From the NCBI GenBank assembly GCA_030017615.1, contig JASEIG010000007.1, positions 1 to 42,292 of the forward strand: a stretch of 42,292 nt of DNA, given 5' to 3'. Under the pieces are notes generated by a model that saw nothing but the letters and a program-made list of their open reading frames with translations, was not told the origin of the DNA and searched no databases. The DNA is from Patescibacteria group bacterium (GTDB taxonomy: Bacteria > Patescibacteriota > Minisyncoccia > UBA6257 > UBA9933). Position 1 is the first letter of the stretch. Each line of letters opens with the position of its first letter. A program made the translations under genes and the position numbers. Shown here piece after piece: positions 14,709 through 22,188 of the stretch.

Positions 14709-16439
14709 ATGGACAACAAGACTCTTATTGACGCCCTCGTCAAAAATAATTTAATTGAATCCGAAGCCGGAAGAATGATTCTACAGGAAGCGGCGTTAAC
14801 GCGCCGGCCTGTTGAAGATCTTGTTGCCGAGAGACGTTTAGTGGAAGAAGAAAAATTAGCTGAAACAAAAAGCCGGATTTTAGGCGTTCCTTATAAAAAA
14901 ATTGACCCTCTTCAAATAAGCGATGATTTGCTTAAAATTTTTCCCGAAGAAACCGCGCGCAATTATAAATTGATTCCCGTTAGCATAAAAGACAATCTTT
15001 TGATTGTGGGGATGATTAACCCGGACAATTCGGCGGCGCAAGAAGCGATAAAATTTATCGCCAAACAAAAAAAAATCAATTTGGGAGTTTATCTCATTGT
15101 CCCCTCCGCATGGGAAGGAGTTTTAAGAAGATATTCTCCATATAGAAGTTTAATTGACGAGGCGGTGCAAAATTTAAATATACAACAGGGAAAAGATTCT
15201 CGCCAAACAATTCAGCTTGAAGAAAAAATCAGCGGTTCGGATGAAACTCCGATAATAAAAATTGTTTCCTCCACTTTAAAAGAAGCGGTTTGGGGAAAAG
15301 CTTCTGATGTTCACATGGAGCCTCAGCGCAATAGAATGAGAATAAGATTTAGAATTGACGGCGAACTGCAGGAAGTCGCTTCATTGCCCTTAGAACTGCA
15401 CTCGCTTATTGTTTCTCGGGTTAAAATTTTAGCGAGTTTAAAAATAGATGAAAACAGAATTCCGCAGGACGGCCGTTTTAGAACGTTGCTTTTTGGCCGA
15501 GATATTGATTATCGCGTTGCCACATTCCCGACTCCTGTGGGAGAAAAAGTCGTTATTCGCGTTCTTGATCCGACTGTGGGATTAAAAGGATTGGAAGATT
15601 TGGGTCTTGTCGGAAGAAACTTGGCTACAGTCAAGGATGCCATAAAAAAGCCGTACGGGATGATTTTGCTTACCGGCCCCACCGGTTCGGGCAAAACAAC
15701 CACGCTTTACGCGGTTATGCAATTGTTAAATAAAGGCAATGTCAACATTGTTAGTTTGGAAGACCCGGTTGAATATTTTATGGACGGATTAAATCAGTCG
15801 CAGGTAAGACCGGAAATCGGATATGATTTCGCTTCCGGACTAAGACAGATATTAAGGCAAGACCCCGATGTCATTATGGTTGGTGAAATTCGCGATGAGG
15901 AAACCGCCGGATTAGCCGTACACGCGGCGCTTACCGGACATATTGTTTTGTCCACTTTACACACTAACAATTCTATCGGAGTTATACCGCGGCTTATTGA
16001 TATGAAAGTTCAAGCATTTTTACTTCCCGCGTCCCTGAATTTAATGGTTGCCCAAAGACTTGTTCTGCGGCTTTGCAGTGCGTGTAAAAAAGGAGAAACA
16101 GCTTCTCCGGAAATACAAGAAATTATAAAAAGAAATTTAAATAAATTGGCGTTGGAAATAAAAAACAGCATCATTGTTAAAGAACCGTATCAAATTTTTC
16201 ATTCAACCGGTTGTGAAGTTTGTAAAAATAAAGGTGTGGTCGGACGAGTGGCTTTGTTTGAAATTCTGAAAATGACTCCCGAATTGGAAAAAATTATTAA
16301 TAGCGGTCCGACCGAAGGAAAAATTTTAGAAGAAGCCACAAGACAGCAGATTATAACCCTGCGTCAGGACGGAATTATAAAAGCTATTGAAGGTCAAGTT
16401 TCCATAGAGGAAGTATTGAGGGAAACTACGGAAATATAG
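14709..16439 (+). CDS. pilB: Type IV pilus extension ATPase PilB
   Basis: GspE/PilB secretion ATPase that powers pilus extension. An N-terminal MshEN-type domain (to about residue 150) is followed by the motor: Walker A GPTGSGKT at 323-330, Walker B region DPDVIMVGEIRDEE from 385, and the His-box TGHIVLSTLHTN. A tetracysteine zinc site (C456, C459, C502, C505) is present, as in PilB/GspE and unlike PilT. Length, 576 residues, is typical. It acts on the cytoplasmic face with the PilC platform. Identification is firm. Confidence 0.96.
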   Translation: MDNKTLIDALVKNNLIESEAGRMILQEAALTRRPVEDLVAERRLVEEEKLAETKSRILGVPYKKIDPLQISDDLLKIFPEETARNYKLIPVSIKDNLLIVGMINPDNSAAQEAIKFIAKQKKINLGVYLIVPSAWEGVLRRYSPYRSLIDEAVQNLNIQQGKDSRQTIQLEEKISGSDETPIIKIVSSTLKEAVWGKASDVHMEPQRNRMRIRFRIDGELQEVASLPLELHSLIVSRVKILASLKIDENRIPQDGRFRTLLFGRDIDYRVATFPTPVGEKVVIRVLDPTVGLKGLEDLGLVGRNLATVKDAIKKPYGMILLTGPTGSGKTTTLYAVMQLLNKGNVNIVSLEDPVEYFMDGLNQSQVRPEIGYDFASGLRQILRQDPDVIMVGEIRDEETAGLAVHAALTGHIVLSTLHTNNSIGVIPRLIDMKVQAFLLPASLNLMVAQRLVLRLCSACKKGETASPEIQEIIKRNLNKLALEIKNSIIVKEPYQIFHSTGCEVCKNKGVVGRVALFEILKMTPELEKIINSGPTEGKILEEATRQQIITLRQDGIIKAIEGQVSIEEVLRETTEI

Positions 16440-16440
16440 T

Positions 16441-16512
16441 ATACTATTAATAATTACAAGATTAGAAAATTAAAATCTTTAAATCTTTTAATTAGCAATT
16501 TTTTAATTTTAA
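16441..16512. repeat. AT-rich repeat tract between pilB and pilT
   Basis: Units such as ATTACAAGATTAGAAAATTA and AATCTTTAAATCTTTTAATT belong to the same family as the other pilus-locus gaps. Confidence 0.5.
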
Positions 16513-16514
16513 AT

Positions 16515-17585
16515 ATGGACTACAAACAAAAACTCAACGAATTATTATTAACAGCCGCCAAACAAAACGCTTCGGATTTACATATAGGCATTGGACGATA
16601 TCCGACCATGAGAATTGACGATATTTTAATTCCTCTCCAACGCGAATCAATTATTACGCCCGAAATAGCCGAAGGGCTGATTTATGAATTATTTACTCCT
16701 GAGCAAAAAGCGATTTTTTTGAAAAATAAAGAAATAGATTTCTCGTATAATTTTGAAGATAAAGTGCGTTTCAGAATTAATGTATTTAATCAAAGAGGAT
16801 ATTTGGCCGCCGCTTTGCGTCTTATCACTAACCAAATCAGAAACATTGAAGAGTTGAACCTGCCGCCTATCCTCCATGACTTTACAAAACCATCTCAAGG
16901 ATTTGTTTTGGTTGTCGGTCCCGCGGGACATGGAAAATCAACCACTTTAGCCGCGCTTGTTGATGAAATAAATCATCGGGAAACAGACCATATTATTACC
17001 ATTGAAGACCCTATTGAATATGTTTATACGCAAGACAAGTCCATTGTTTCGCAAAGGGAAGTCGGGATAGACGCTTTGGATTTTAATTTTGCTTTAAAAT
17101 CTCTTCTTAGGCAGGACCCGGATGTGGTTTTAATAGGTGAAATGCGTGACAAAGAATCTATTGCCACCGCTATGACTGCGGCTGAAACAGGACATTTGGT
17201 TTTTTCAACGCTTCATACCAATTCCGCTTCCCAGACTATTGACCGCATAATTGACAGTTTTCCGGCTGAACAGCAAGGGCAGGTTGCTTCCCAGCTTGCC
17301 GCCACTCTTTTAGGAATAGTTTCGCAGAGACTTATCCCAAGAATTGAAGGCGGACGTATTCCCGCTTGTGAAATTATGATCACCAATTCGGCTATCCGCA
17401 ATTTGATTCGCGAAAGAAAAACCTACCAGATTGATTTGGTTATTGAAACTTCAATGCAGGAAGGAATGATTACTTTAAATCGCTCGCTTGCTAATTTAGT
17501 GCGTGCGAAAGAAATTTCACTGGATAACGCCGAAATGTATTCATTAAATACAAGCGAACTGAGAATACTTTTGGAAAGAGGATAA
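16515..17585 (+). CDS. pilT: Type IV pilus retraction ATPase PilT
   Basis: Hexameric retraction motor. Walker A is GPAGHGKST starting at residue 135; the usual PilT sequence is GPTGSGKST, so Ala and His replace Thr and Ser, leaving the core GxxGxGKS intact. The Walker B region LLRQDPDVVLIGEMRD and the family motif AAETGHLVFSTLHTNSA follow, and a C-terminal helix region (EISLDNAEMYS) resembles the PilT AIRNLIRE area seen earlier. Length, 356 residues, is typical. It lacks the PilB zinc cysteines. Its presence implies retractile pili. Confidence 0.95.
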   Translation: MDYKQKLNELLLTAAKQNASDLHIGIGRYPTMRIDDILIPLQRESIITPEIAEGLIYELFTPEQKAIFLKNKEIDFSYNFEDKVRFRINVFNQRGYLAAALRLITNQIRNIEELNLPPILHDFTKPSQGFVLVVGPAGHGKSTTLAALVDEINHRETDHIITIEDPIEYVYTQDKSIVSQREVGIDALDFNFALKSLLRQDPDVVLIGEMRDKESIATAMTAAETGHLVFSTLHTNSASQTIDRIIDSFPAEQQGQVASQLAATLLGIVSQRLIPRIEGGRIPACEIMITNSAIRNLIRERKTYQIDLVIETSMQEGMITLNRSLANLVRAKEISLDNAEMYSLNTSELRILLERG

Positions 17586-17688
17586 AATAATTGCTAATTG
17601 CTAATTGCTAATTGCTAATTGCTAATTGCAAGATTGCAAAATTGAAAAATTAATCTTTCAATAATCAATCTTTCAATCTTTCAATTTT
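17586..17688. repeat. Tandem TTGCTAA heptamer array and CTTTCAAT tract
   Basis: Five exact copies of TTGCTAA run from 17591 to 17625, followed by TTGCA, TTGCAAAATTGAAAAATTAA and then CTTTCAAT-type units up to the pilC start. It is the cleanest tandem array of the family. Confidence 0.8.
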
Positions 17689-17689
17689 C

Positions 17690-18904
17690 TTGAAATTTAA
17701 ATACACCGCCAGAAATAAAGATGGAGAATTACAGGCCGGTTATGTTGAATCCTTTAGTAAAGAAGGCGCAATTAATATCCTTGCCGGACACGAGCTTTTT
17801 ATTTTAAGCATTGAAAGCGCTGAAACGACGCATTGGTACGATTTTATTTCCCGCATTATTAAAAGGGTTACATCAAAAGACCTGATGATTTTTACGCGCC
17901 AATTCTCAATTTTATTGGAATCAAAAGTTCCTCTTCTTGATTCAATTAAAAATCTTCAACAGCAAACCGGCAATCAAATGCTCCAGGAGGTTATTTATGA
18001 AATAACATCCGATATTGAAAGCGGCTTATCTCTTTCGCAAGCTTTGGAAAAACAAGGAAAAATATTTTCGGAATTTTATGTAAGTATAATAAAATCGGCC
18101 GAAATTACGGGCCACTTGGAAGAAGCGTTAATATATCTCGCCGATTATTTGGAAAAAGAAAGAATGTGGCGCCAGAAAATCCAAAACGCTTTAATTTATC
18201 CGGCATTTCTTTTATTTGGATTTTTTGCTGTTGTAGTGCTTATGGTTACGGTCGTTTTCCCAAAAATAAAACCGGTTTTTGAAGACTCAACCATTCAACT
18301 TCCATGGTTCACTAAATTTGTTCTCGGGATGGGAGATTTTCTGATTAATTGGTGGTGGATAATTCTTGCGATTTTCATTCCTATTTTCTTTCTTATTTTG
18401 GATTATTTTAAAACCGACGAAGGAAAAATTGTTTTTGACGAATTTTTAATGAGAATACCCGTATTGGGAATGCTTTTTAAAAAAATGTATATTGCCAGAT
18501 TTGCCGAATCTCTTAATGTTTTAATCACCGGCGGAATTCCGATTGCGCAGGCTTTGGAAATCTCCGGCCACTCCATCGGCAGTTTTGTTTTTAGAGATAT
18601 TCTTCACATCACTTCCGAGAAAGTCAGGGGCGGGCAACTTCTCTCGGCATCCTTGAAGGAAAATGAAACTTATTTTTTCCCGCTAGTCAGTCAAATGATC
18701 GCAATCGGGGAGTCTACCGGAAGACTTGAGGAAATTTTGTCCAGAATTTCAAAACTTTACACTCGCGATGTGGATGATTTAATAGGCAGATTCTCGGAAC
18801 TTATCCAGCCGATTCTTATAATTTTCATCGGAATTTTCATTGGGGTATTATTTGCTTCAATCTTAATTCCGATATATAATTTAATACAGAATTTCAAATC
18901 GTAA
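17690..18904 (+). CDS. pilC: Type IV pilus inner-membrane platform protein PilC
   Basis: GspF/PilC family polytopic protein on which PilB and PilT act. Two repeats of a cytoplasmic helical domain (DLMIFTRQFSILLESKVPLLDSI, then ARFAESLNVLITGGIPIAQALEI) are each followed by membrane segments (about 165-195, 220-245 and 370-400). Length, 404 residues, is standard. The start is TTG at 17690, directly after a repeat tract with no Shine-Dalgarno site; the translated start MKFKYTARNKDGEL is the usual GspF beginning, supporting it. Identification is firm. Confidence 0.94.
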   Translation: MKFKYTARNKDGELQAGYVESFSKEGAINILAGHELFILSIESAETTHWYDFISRIIKRVTSKDLMIFTRQFSILLESKVPLLDSIKNLQQQTGNQMLQEVIYEITSDIESGLSLSQALEKQGKIFSEFYVSIIKSAEITGHLEEALIYLADYLEKERMWRQKIQNALIYPAFLLFGFFAVVVLMVTVVFPKIKPVFEDSTIQLPWFTKFVLGMGDFLINWWWIILAIFIPIFFLILDYFKTDEGKIVFDEFLMRIPVLGMLFKKMYIARFAESLNVLITGGIPIAQALEISGHSIGSFVFRDILHITSEKVRGGQLLSASLKENETYFFPLVSQMIAIGESTGRLEEILSRISKLYTRDVDDLIGRFSELIQPILIIFIGIFIGVLFASILIPIYNLIQNFKS

Positions 18905-18906
18905 GC

Positions 18907-19478
18907 ATAAAACCTAAAACATGCTTTTGGGCATTAAGGTCGAAAACAAATTAAAATAAAAATTTTTATGTTTAAAGTTTCACAATTCATATTTCAAAGA
19001 AGGAAAGGATTTACTCTCATTGAGATGCTCATAGTTATAGCAATAATTGCCATTTTGGCGTCGGTGTTTTTGGTCGGATTAAGAGGATTTCGCGGAAGCG
19101 CTTATGACTCCAGAAGAATCGCCGATTTACAAAAAGTACAGAGCTATCTTGAAACTATTTATACTCAAACTCGCGCGTACCCGGCGGCAACTTCCTGGAG
19201 CGATTTACAGACTCAAATCGTAAATGCCAACCTGGGTATTTCCAATGTTCCCAACGATCCCTTAAGTGAAAGCAGTGGGCAGAATTACATTTATTGTTAC
19301 GAAACTGCCGGAAAGCAAGGCTATATTTTAGGGGCTGTTTTATCAACCTCCGGACATTCAGCTTTAAAGGAATCTTACCACGGCTCGATTACTGGATATA
19401 ATTGCACCCAATCTTTGGATTGTTCTGTCGGTTCTCAGAATCTTTGCGTTAATTTCTAATTATAAAACCTAAAACATG
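18907..19478. repeat. 17-bp direct repeats flanking pilA
   Basis: ATAAAACCTAAAACATG occurs exactly at 18907-18923 and again at 19462-19478, on either side of the major pilin gene. This belongs to a second repeat style (AAAACCTAAAACATG), also echoed near 37519-37580. Confidence 0.7.
18968..19459 (+). CDS. pilA: Type IV major pilin-like protein (PilA)
   Basis: 163 residues with a class III prepilin leader: MFKVSQFIFQRRKG, then FTLIEMLIVIAIIAILASVFLVGL. Cleavage is expected after Gly14, with Glu5 of the mature protein present. The hydrophobic helix is followed by a small globular domain with four cysteines near the C-terminus (YNCTQSLDCSVGSQNLCVNF) and one earlier, which may form disulfides. 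Unlike the minor pilins its leader is not made of repeat sequence. Its position directly after pilC and its complete leader make it the best candidate for the main pilus subunit. Confidence 0.9.
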   Translation: MFKVSQFIFQRRKGFTLIEMLIVIAIIAILASVFLVGLRGFRGSAYDSRRIADLQKVQSYLETIYTQTRAYPAATSWSDLQTQIVNANLGISNVPNDPLSESSGQNYIYCYETAGKQGYILGAVLSTSGHSALKESYHGSITGYNCTQSLDCSVGSQNLCVNF

Positions 19479-19512
19479 AAGCATACAACATAGAAATCTT
19501 ATGTTATATGCT
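19479..19512. terminator. Hairpin between pilA and pilD
   Basis: AAGCATACAACATAG pairs imperfectly with TTATGTTATATGCTT around a short loop (about 14 pairs). It may stabilise the pilA message or reduce read-through into pilD; no long T-run follows. Confidence 0.4.
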
Positions 19513-19526
19513 TTACGTTGGATTTA

Positions 19527-20489
19527 ATGTATTTATTTCTTTTTATTATTGGTTTGGCTGTTGGAAGTTTTTTAAATGTCGTTTCTCTTCGATATAAAGA
19601 AGGGAAACGACTTTTAGATTTAGGAATTATAAACGGCCGTTCGCATTGCATGAATTGCCGCAAAACCCTTGTTTGGTATGAACTCATTCCTTTATGCAGT
19701 TTTTTATGGCAAAAAGGAAAGTGCCGCAACTGCCGCCATAAAATTTCTTGGCAATATCCGATTGTTGAATTTTTATCGGGAATTATTTTCGTTTTAGTCC
19801 CGACAAGAATTACCAATTACCAATTACCAATTTTCAATTTTCAATCAATTACCCAATTACCTAATTACTTAATTACTAATTATTATTTACTATTTACCAT
19901 TATTATTTGGCTGATAATTTTTTCTTTGCTTTTATTATTATCTATAATCGATTTCCGCCTTTATATCATTCCCGATTCGATAAATATTCTTTTAGGGTCT
20001 TTAGGGATTTTTTTGATAATCTTTCAATCTTTTAATCTTTCAATCTTTCAATCTTTTCTCGGCCACTATTCCTTAATGTTTAACCTTTTTTCTGATTCTG
20101 CGATTTGCTATTTCCCCAATCTTTCAATCTTTCAATTCTTCAATCTTCCAATCTCTTGTAACCTTGCAATTTCTCATTTGTCCGCCGCTCTTTTAGGCGC
20201 AGTCTTCTTCGGCTTGATTATTATTTTAAGCAAGGGTTGTGCTATGGGCTGGGGAGATTTTAAATTGGCGATTGCGTTGGGATTGATTTTCGGTTGGCCG
20301 GATTTTCTTATGGCGCTGTTTTTATCTTTTACGATTGGCGCGATTGTCTCTTTATTTCTTATAATAAGAAAAAAAAAGAAAATAAAAGATGCCGTGCCTC
20401 TTGGTCCGTTTCTGGCTCTTGGAGCGTTAACCACATTTCTGTTTGGTTATCAGATTGTGGACGGTTATTTTAAATTATTCGGCCTATGA
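19527..20489 (+). CDS. pilD: Prepilin peptidase PilD with repeat-derived insertions
   Basis: Aspartic membrane protease that cleaves prepilin leaders. The N-terminal part has the zinc ribbon (HCMNCRK and KCRNCRHK) and AVGSFLNVV. The two catalytic Asp motifs are present: IDFRLYIIPD and GWGDFKLAIALG. Two segments are low-complexity and match the intergenic repeat DNA: RITNYQLPIFNFQSITQLPN (19803-19905) and one rich in FNLSIFQSF / NLSIFQFFNLPIS (about 20020-20175). They fall in loops between membrane helices and make the protein about 320 residues, longer than usual. ATG at 19527 is chosen over TTG at 19518. Confidence 0.88.
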   Translation: MYLFLFIIGLAVGSFLNVVSLRYKEGKRLLDLGIINGRSHCMNCRKTLVWYELIPLCSFLWQKGKCRNCRHKISWQYPIVEFLSGIIFVLVPTRITNYQLPIFNFQSITQLPNYLITNYYLLFTIIIWLIIFSLLLLLSIIDFRLYIIPDSINILLGSLGIFLIIFQSFNLSIFQSFLGHYSLMFNLFSDSAICYFPNLSIFQFFNLPISCNLAISHLSAALLGAVFFGLIIILSKGCAMGWGDFKLAIALGLIFGWPDFLMALFLSFTIGAIVSLFLIIRKKKKIKDAVPLGPFLALGALTTFLFGYQIVDGYFKLFGL

Positions 20490-20520
20490 TAAAAAAATAT
20501 TTCAAATTGCAAATTTCAAT

Positions 20521-21099
20521 ATGAAATCTTTCAATCTTTCAATTTTCAAATTTTGCAATAGTCGCGAGGGCTTCACCCTTCTCGAACTTTTAGTTGTTTT
20601 CGGAATTATAACATTGCTTTCAACAGGGCTTCTTTTTTATAACAGAACCACTGAAAGCCAGCTTATTTTATACAAAGACCAGTCAAAAATAATCGGCGCT
20701 TTGGAAAAAGCGAAAGCTATGAGCATAGAATCATTCAGTGAAACAACCGCCGCTTGCGGATACGGGGTCAGTTTTTCCGCCCCCAATAATATTGTTATTT
20801 TCAAAGATTTATCTCCTTCCAATGATCCAAATTGTTTGGATATTAACTTTGCTTATAACGGCGATCCGGCGGGGGATTGTCAAAACTACGCGGAGTGCGC
20901 CGAGAAAATAAGTTTGGACAAAAACATCAGTTTTAGCCAGCTTGACCTGAATAATATCGTTTTCATTCCTCCCGACCCCGCTGTTGTGATTGATAATAAT
21001 CCTTCAAAATCAGAAGGCGTAATTAAGATAAAATATTCAAATAATAATTCTGAAAAAAGCGTAAAAGTAAGCGCGAGCGGACAGATCACCGCCCAATAA
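20521..21099 (+). CDS. Minor pilin 1 (GspH/FimT-like)
   Basis: 192 residues. Leader MKSFNLSIFKFCNSREG, then FTLLELLVVFGIITLLSTGLLFY, with cleavage after Gly and Glu5 present. The leader is encoded by ATGAAATCTTTCAATCTTTC and following bases, the same unit as the intergenic repeats. An upstream in-frame start at 20443 overlaps pilD and would put extra sequence before the leader, so ATG at 20521 is used. The globular part (YKDQSKIIGALEKAKAMSIES) is typical of GspH-type pseudopilins. Minor pilins prime assembly or form the tip. Confidence 0.85.
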   Translation: MKSFNLSIFKFCNSREGFTLLELLVVFGIITLLSTGLLFYNRTTESQLILYKDQSKIIGALEKAKAMSIESFSETTAACGYGVSFSAPNNIVIFKDLSPSNDPNCLDINFAYNGDPAGDCQNYAECAEKISLDKNISFSQLDLNNIVFIPPDPAVVIDNNPSKSEGVIKIKYSNNNSEKSVKVSASGQITAQ

Positions 21100-21135
21100 A
21101 AATTGCTAATTGCACGATTGCAAGATTTGAAAATT
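21100..21135. repeat. AT-rich repeat before the four-helix-bundle gene
   Basis: TTGCTAATTGCACGATTGCA-type sequence directly precedes the inserted gene; a matching tract follows it at 21528-21573. Confidence 0.5.
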
Positions 21136-21525
21136 ATGACATTCAAAAAATTTGAAGATTTGCCAATTTGGCAAGAAAGAAGATTATTAGCCAAAATTAT
21201 ATATACGACATCGTCAAAATCAAATTTTAAAGATTTTTCGCTTCGTGATCAAATGAGACGCTGTGTTGTTTCGTTTTCATCAAATATAGCCGAAGGATTT
21301 GAAAGAGGATCTAATAAAGAACTTATTCAATTTTTATATATTGCCAAATGGTCTTTAAGAGAACTACGTTCTCAATCTTATTTAGCGCTTGACAGCAGTT
21401 TAATTAATAATGCTGATTTTGATACTATTATAAGTAAGTGTTCAAATTTATCTGCAAAGACAAATAATTTTATTAAATATCTTATGAACTCTGAATTAAC
21501 CAAACTTAGACATAAATCCAGATAG
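21136..21525 (+). CDS. Four-helix bundle protein (S23/IVP family)
   Basis: 129 residues starting MTFKKFEDLPIWQERR, with the family signature RDQMRRCVVSFSSNIAEGFERGSNKELIQFLYIAKWSLRELRSQ (conserved S-IAEG-R and the SLxEL-like helix). Members were first noted in intervening sequences of 23S rRNA genes and are widespread as isolated inserts in bacterial and CPR genomes; their function is unknown. Here it lies between two minor pilins on the same strand, flanked by repeat tracts, so it looks like an insertion into the pilus operon. ATG at 21136 is chosen because the upstream extension is repeat sequence. Confidence 0.9.
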   Translation: MTFKKFEDLPIWQERRLLAKIIYTTSSKSNFKDFSLRDQMRRCVVSFSSNIAEGFERGSNKELIQFLYIAKWSLRELRSQSYLALDSSLINNADFDTIISKCSNLSAKTNNFIKYLMNSELTKLRHKSR

Positions 21526-21527
21526 AA

Positions 21528-21573
21528 CTTAATCTCCCAATTTTTCAATTTTGCAATTAACAATTTTTATTTT
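21528..21573. repeat. AT-rich repeat tract after the four-helix-bundle gene
   Basis: Units CCCAATTTTTCAATTTTGCA and ACAATTTTTATTTT lead directly into the next repeat-built pilin leader. Confidence 0.5.
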
Positions 21574-22110
21574 ATGAAATCTTTCAATCTTTCAATCTTT
21601 CAATTTAGCAATCAAAAAGGTTACCTTTTGGTTGAAATGATGCTTGCCTTAAGCCTGCTTACAATCGGGTTTTTGGGATTTTTGGGGTTAATATCCCGTT
21701 CAACCAGCATGAATCGGGTTGTTAGCGACCAGTTTACCGCCAATTATCTGTCATCGGAAGGAATTGAAGTGATAAAAAATCTGATAGATTCAAATATCAT
21801 TCAAAGCCGTCCGTGGAACGAAAGATTTGGCAGTGAAAGATGTTTTGAGGTTGATTATAAAACTATGAACGTTTCCGGGCTGTCTAGCATTGATTGCCAG
21901 GGCGGCAGTTCTAACCCGATTAAATTTGATTCCTCAACGGGTGTCTTTTCTTACACCGTTGGACAAAACTCCGCTTTTTACAGAACTATTCATATCGTTC
22001 CCGTAAATAGTGATGAAATAAAAGTCAATTCAACGGTAAAATGGACCGGAAGAGGCGGAATTAAAAATGAAATTAATCTTGAGAACCATTTCTTTAATTG
22101 GAGACCCTAA
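21574..22110 (+). CDS. Minor pilin 2 (PilV-like)
   Basis: 178 residues. Leader MKSFNLSIFQFSNQKG, then YLLVEMMLALSLLTIGFLGFLGL. The residue after the cleavage Gly is Tyr rather than the usual Phe; Glu5 is kept. Three period-8 CTTTCAAT units encode the leader. The mature part has two cysteines (RCFEVDYK, SIDCQGG) and a beta-rich C-terminus ending NHFFNWRP. Topology and position fit a PilV/GspI-type minor pilin. The repeat-built leader is almost identical to those of the genes at 20521 and 22189. Confidence 0.85.
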   Translation: MKSFNLSIFQFSNQKGYLLVEMMLALSLLTIGFLGFLGLISRSTSMNRVVSDQFTANYLSSEGIEVIKNLIDSNIIQSRPWNERFGSERCFEVDYKTMNVSGLSSIDCQGGSSNPIKFDSSTGVFSYTVGQNSAFYRTIHIVPVNSDEIKVNSTVKWTGRGGIKNEINLENHFFNWRP

Positions 22111-22188
22111 AAAATTGTTAATTGCAAGATTGCAAAATTAAAAGATTAATTTTCAATTTTTTAAGTAACAATCTTGTAATTTTATCAT
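22111..22188. repeat. AT-rich repeat tract between minor pilins 2 and 3
   Basis: TTGTTAATTGCAAGATTGCA, then AAGATTAATTTTCAATTTTT; same family as the other gaps. Confidence 0.55.

Noticed and set aside
14880-17401. Minus-strand ORFs opposite pilB and pilT
   Set aside because: Antisense frames of well-supported genes, without ribosome sites or recognisable domains.
17586-17688. CRISPR array
   Set aside because: Repeats are 7-8 bp with no unique spacers and there are no cas genes in the window.
20443-20520. Longer start for minor pilin 1
   Set aside because: It overlaps pilD and adds about 26 residues before a repeat-built leader identical to those of the other two pilins.
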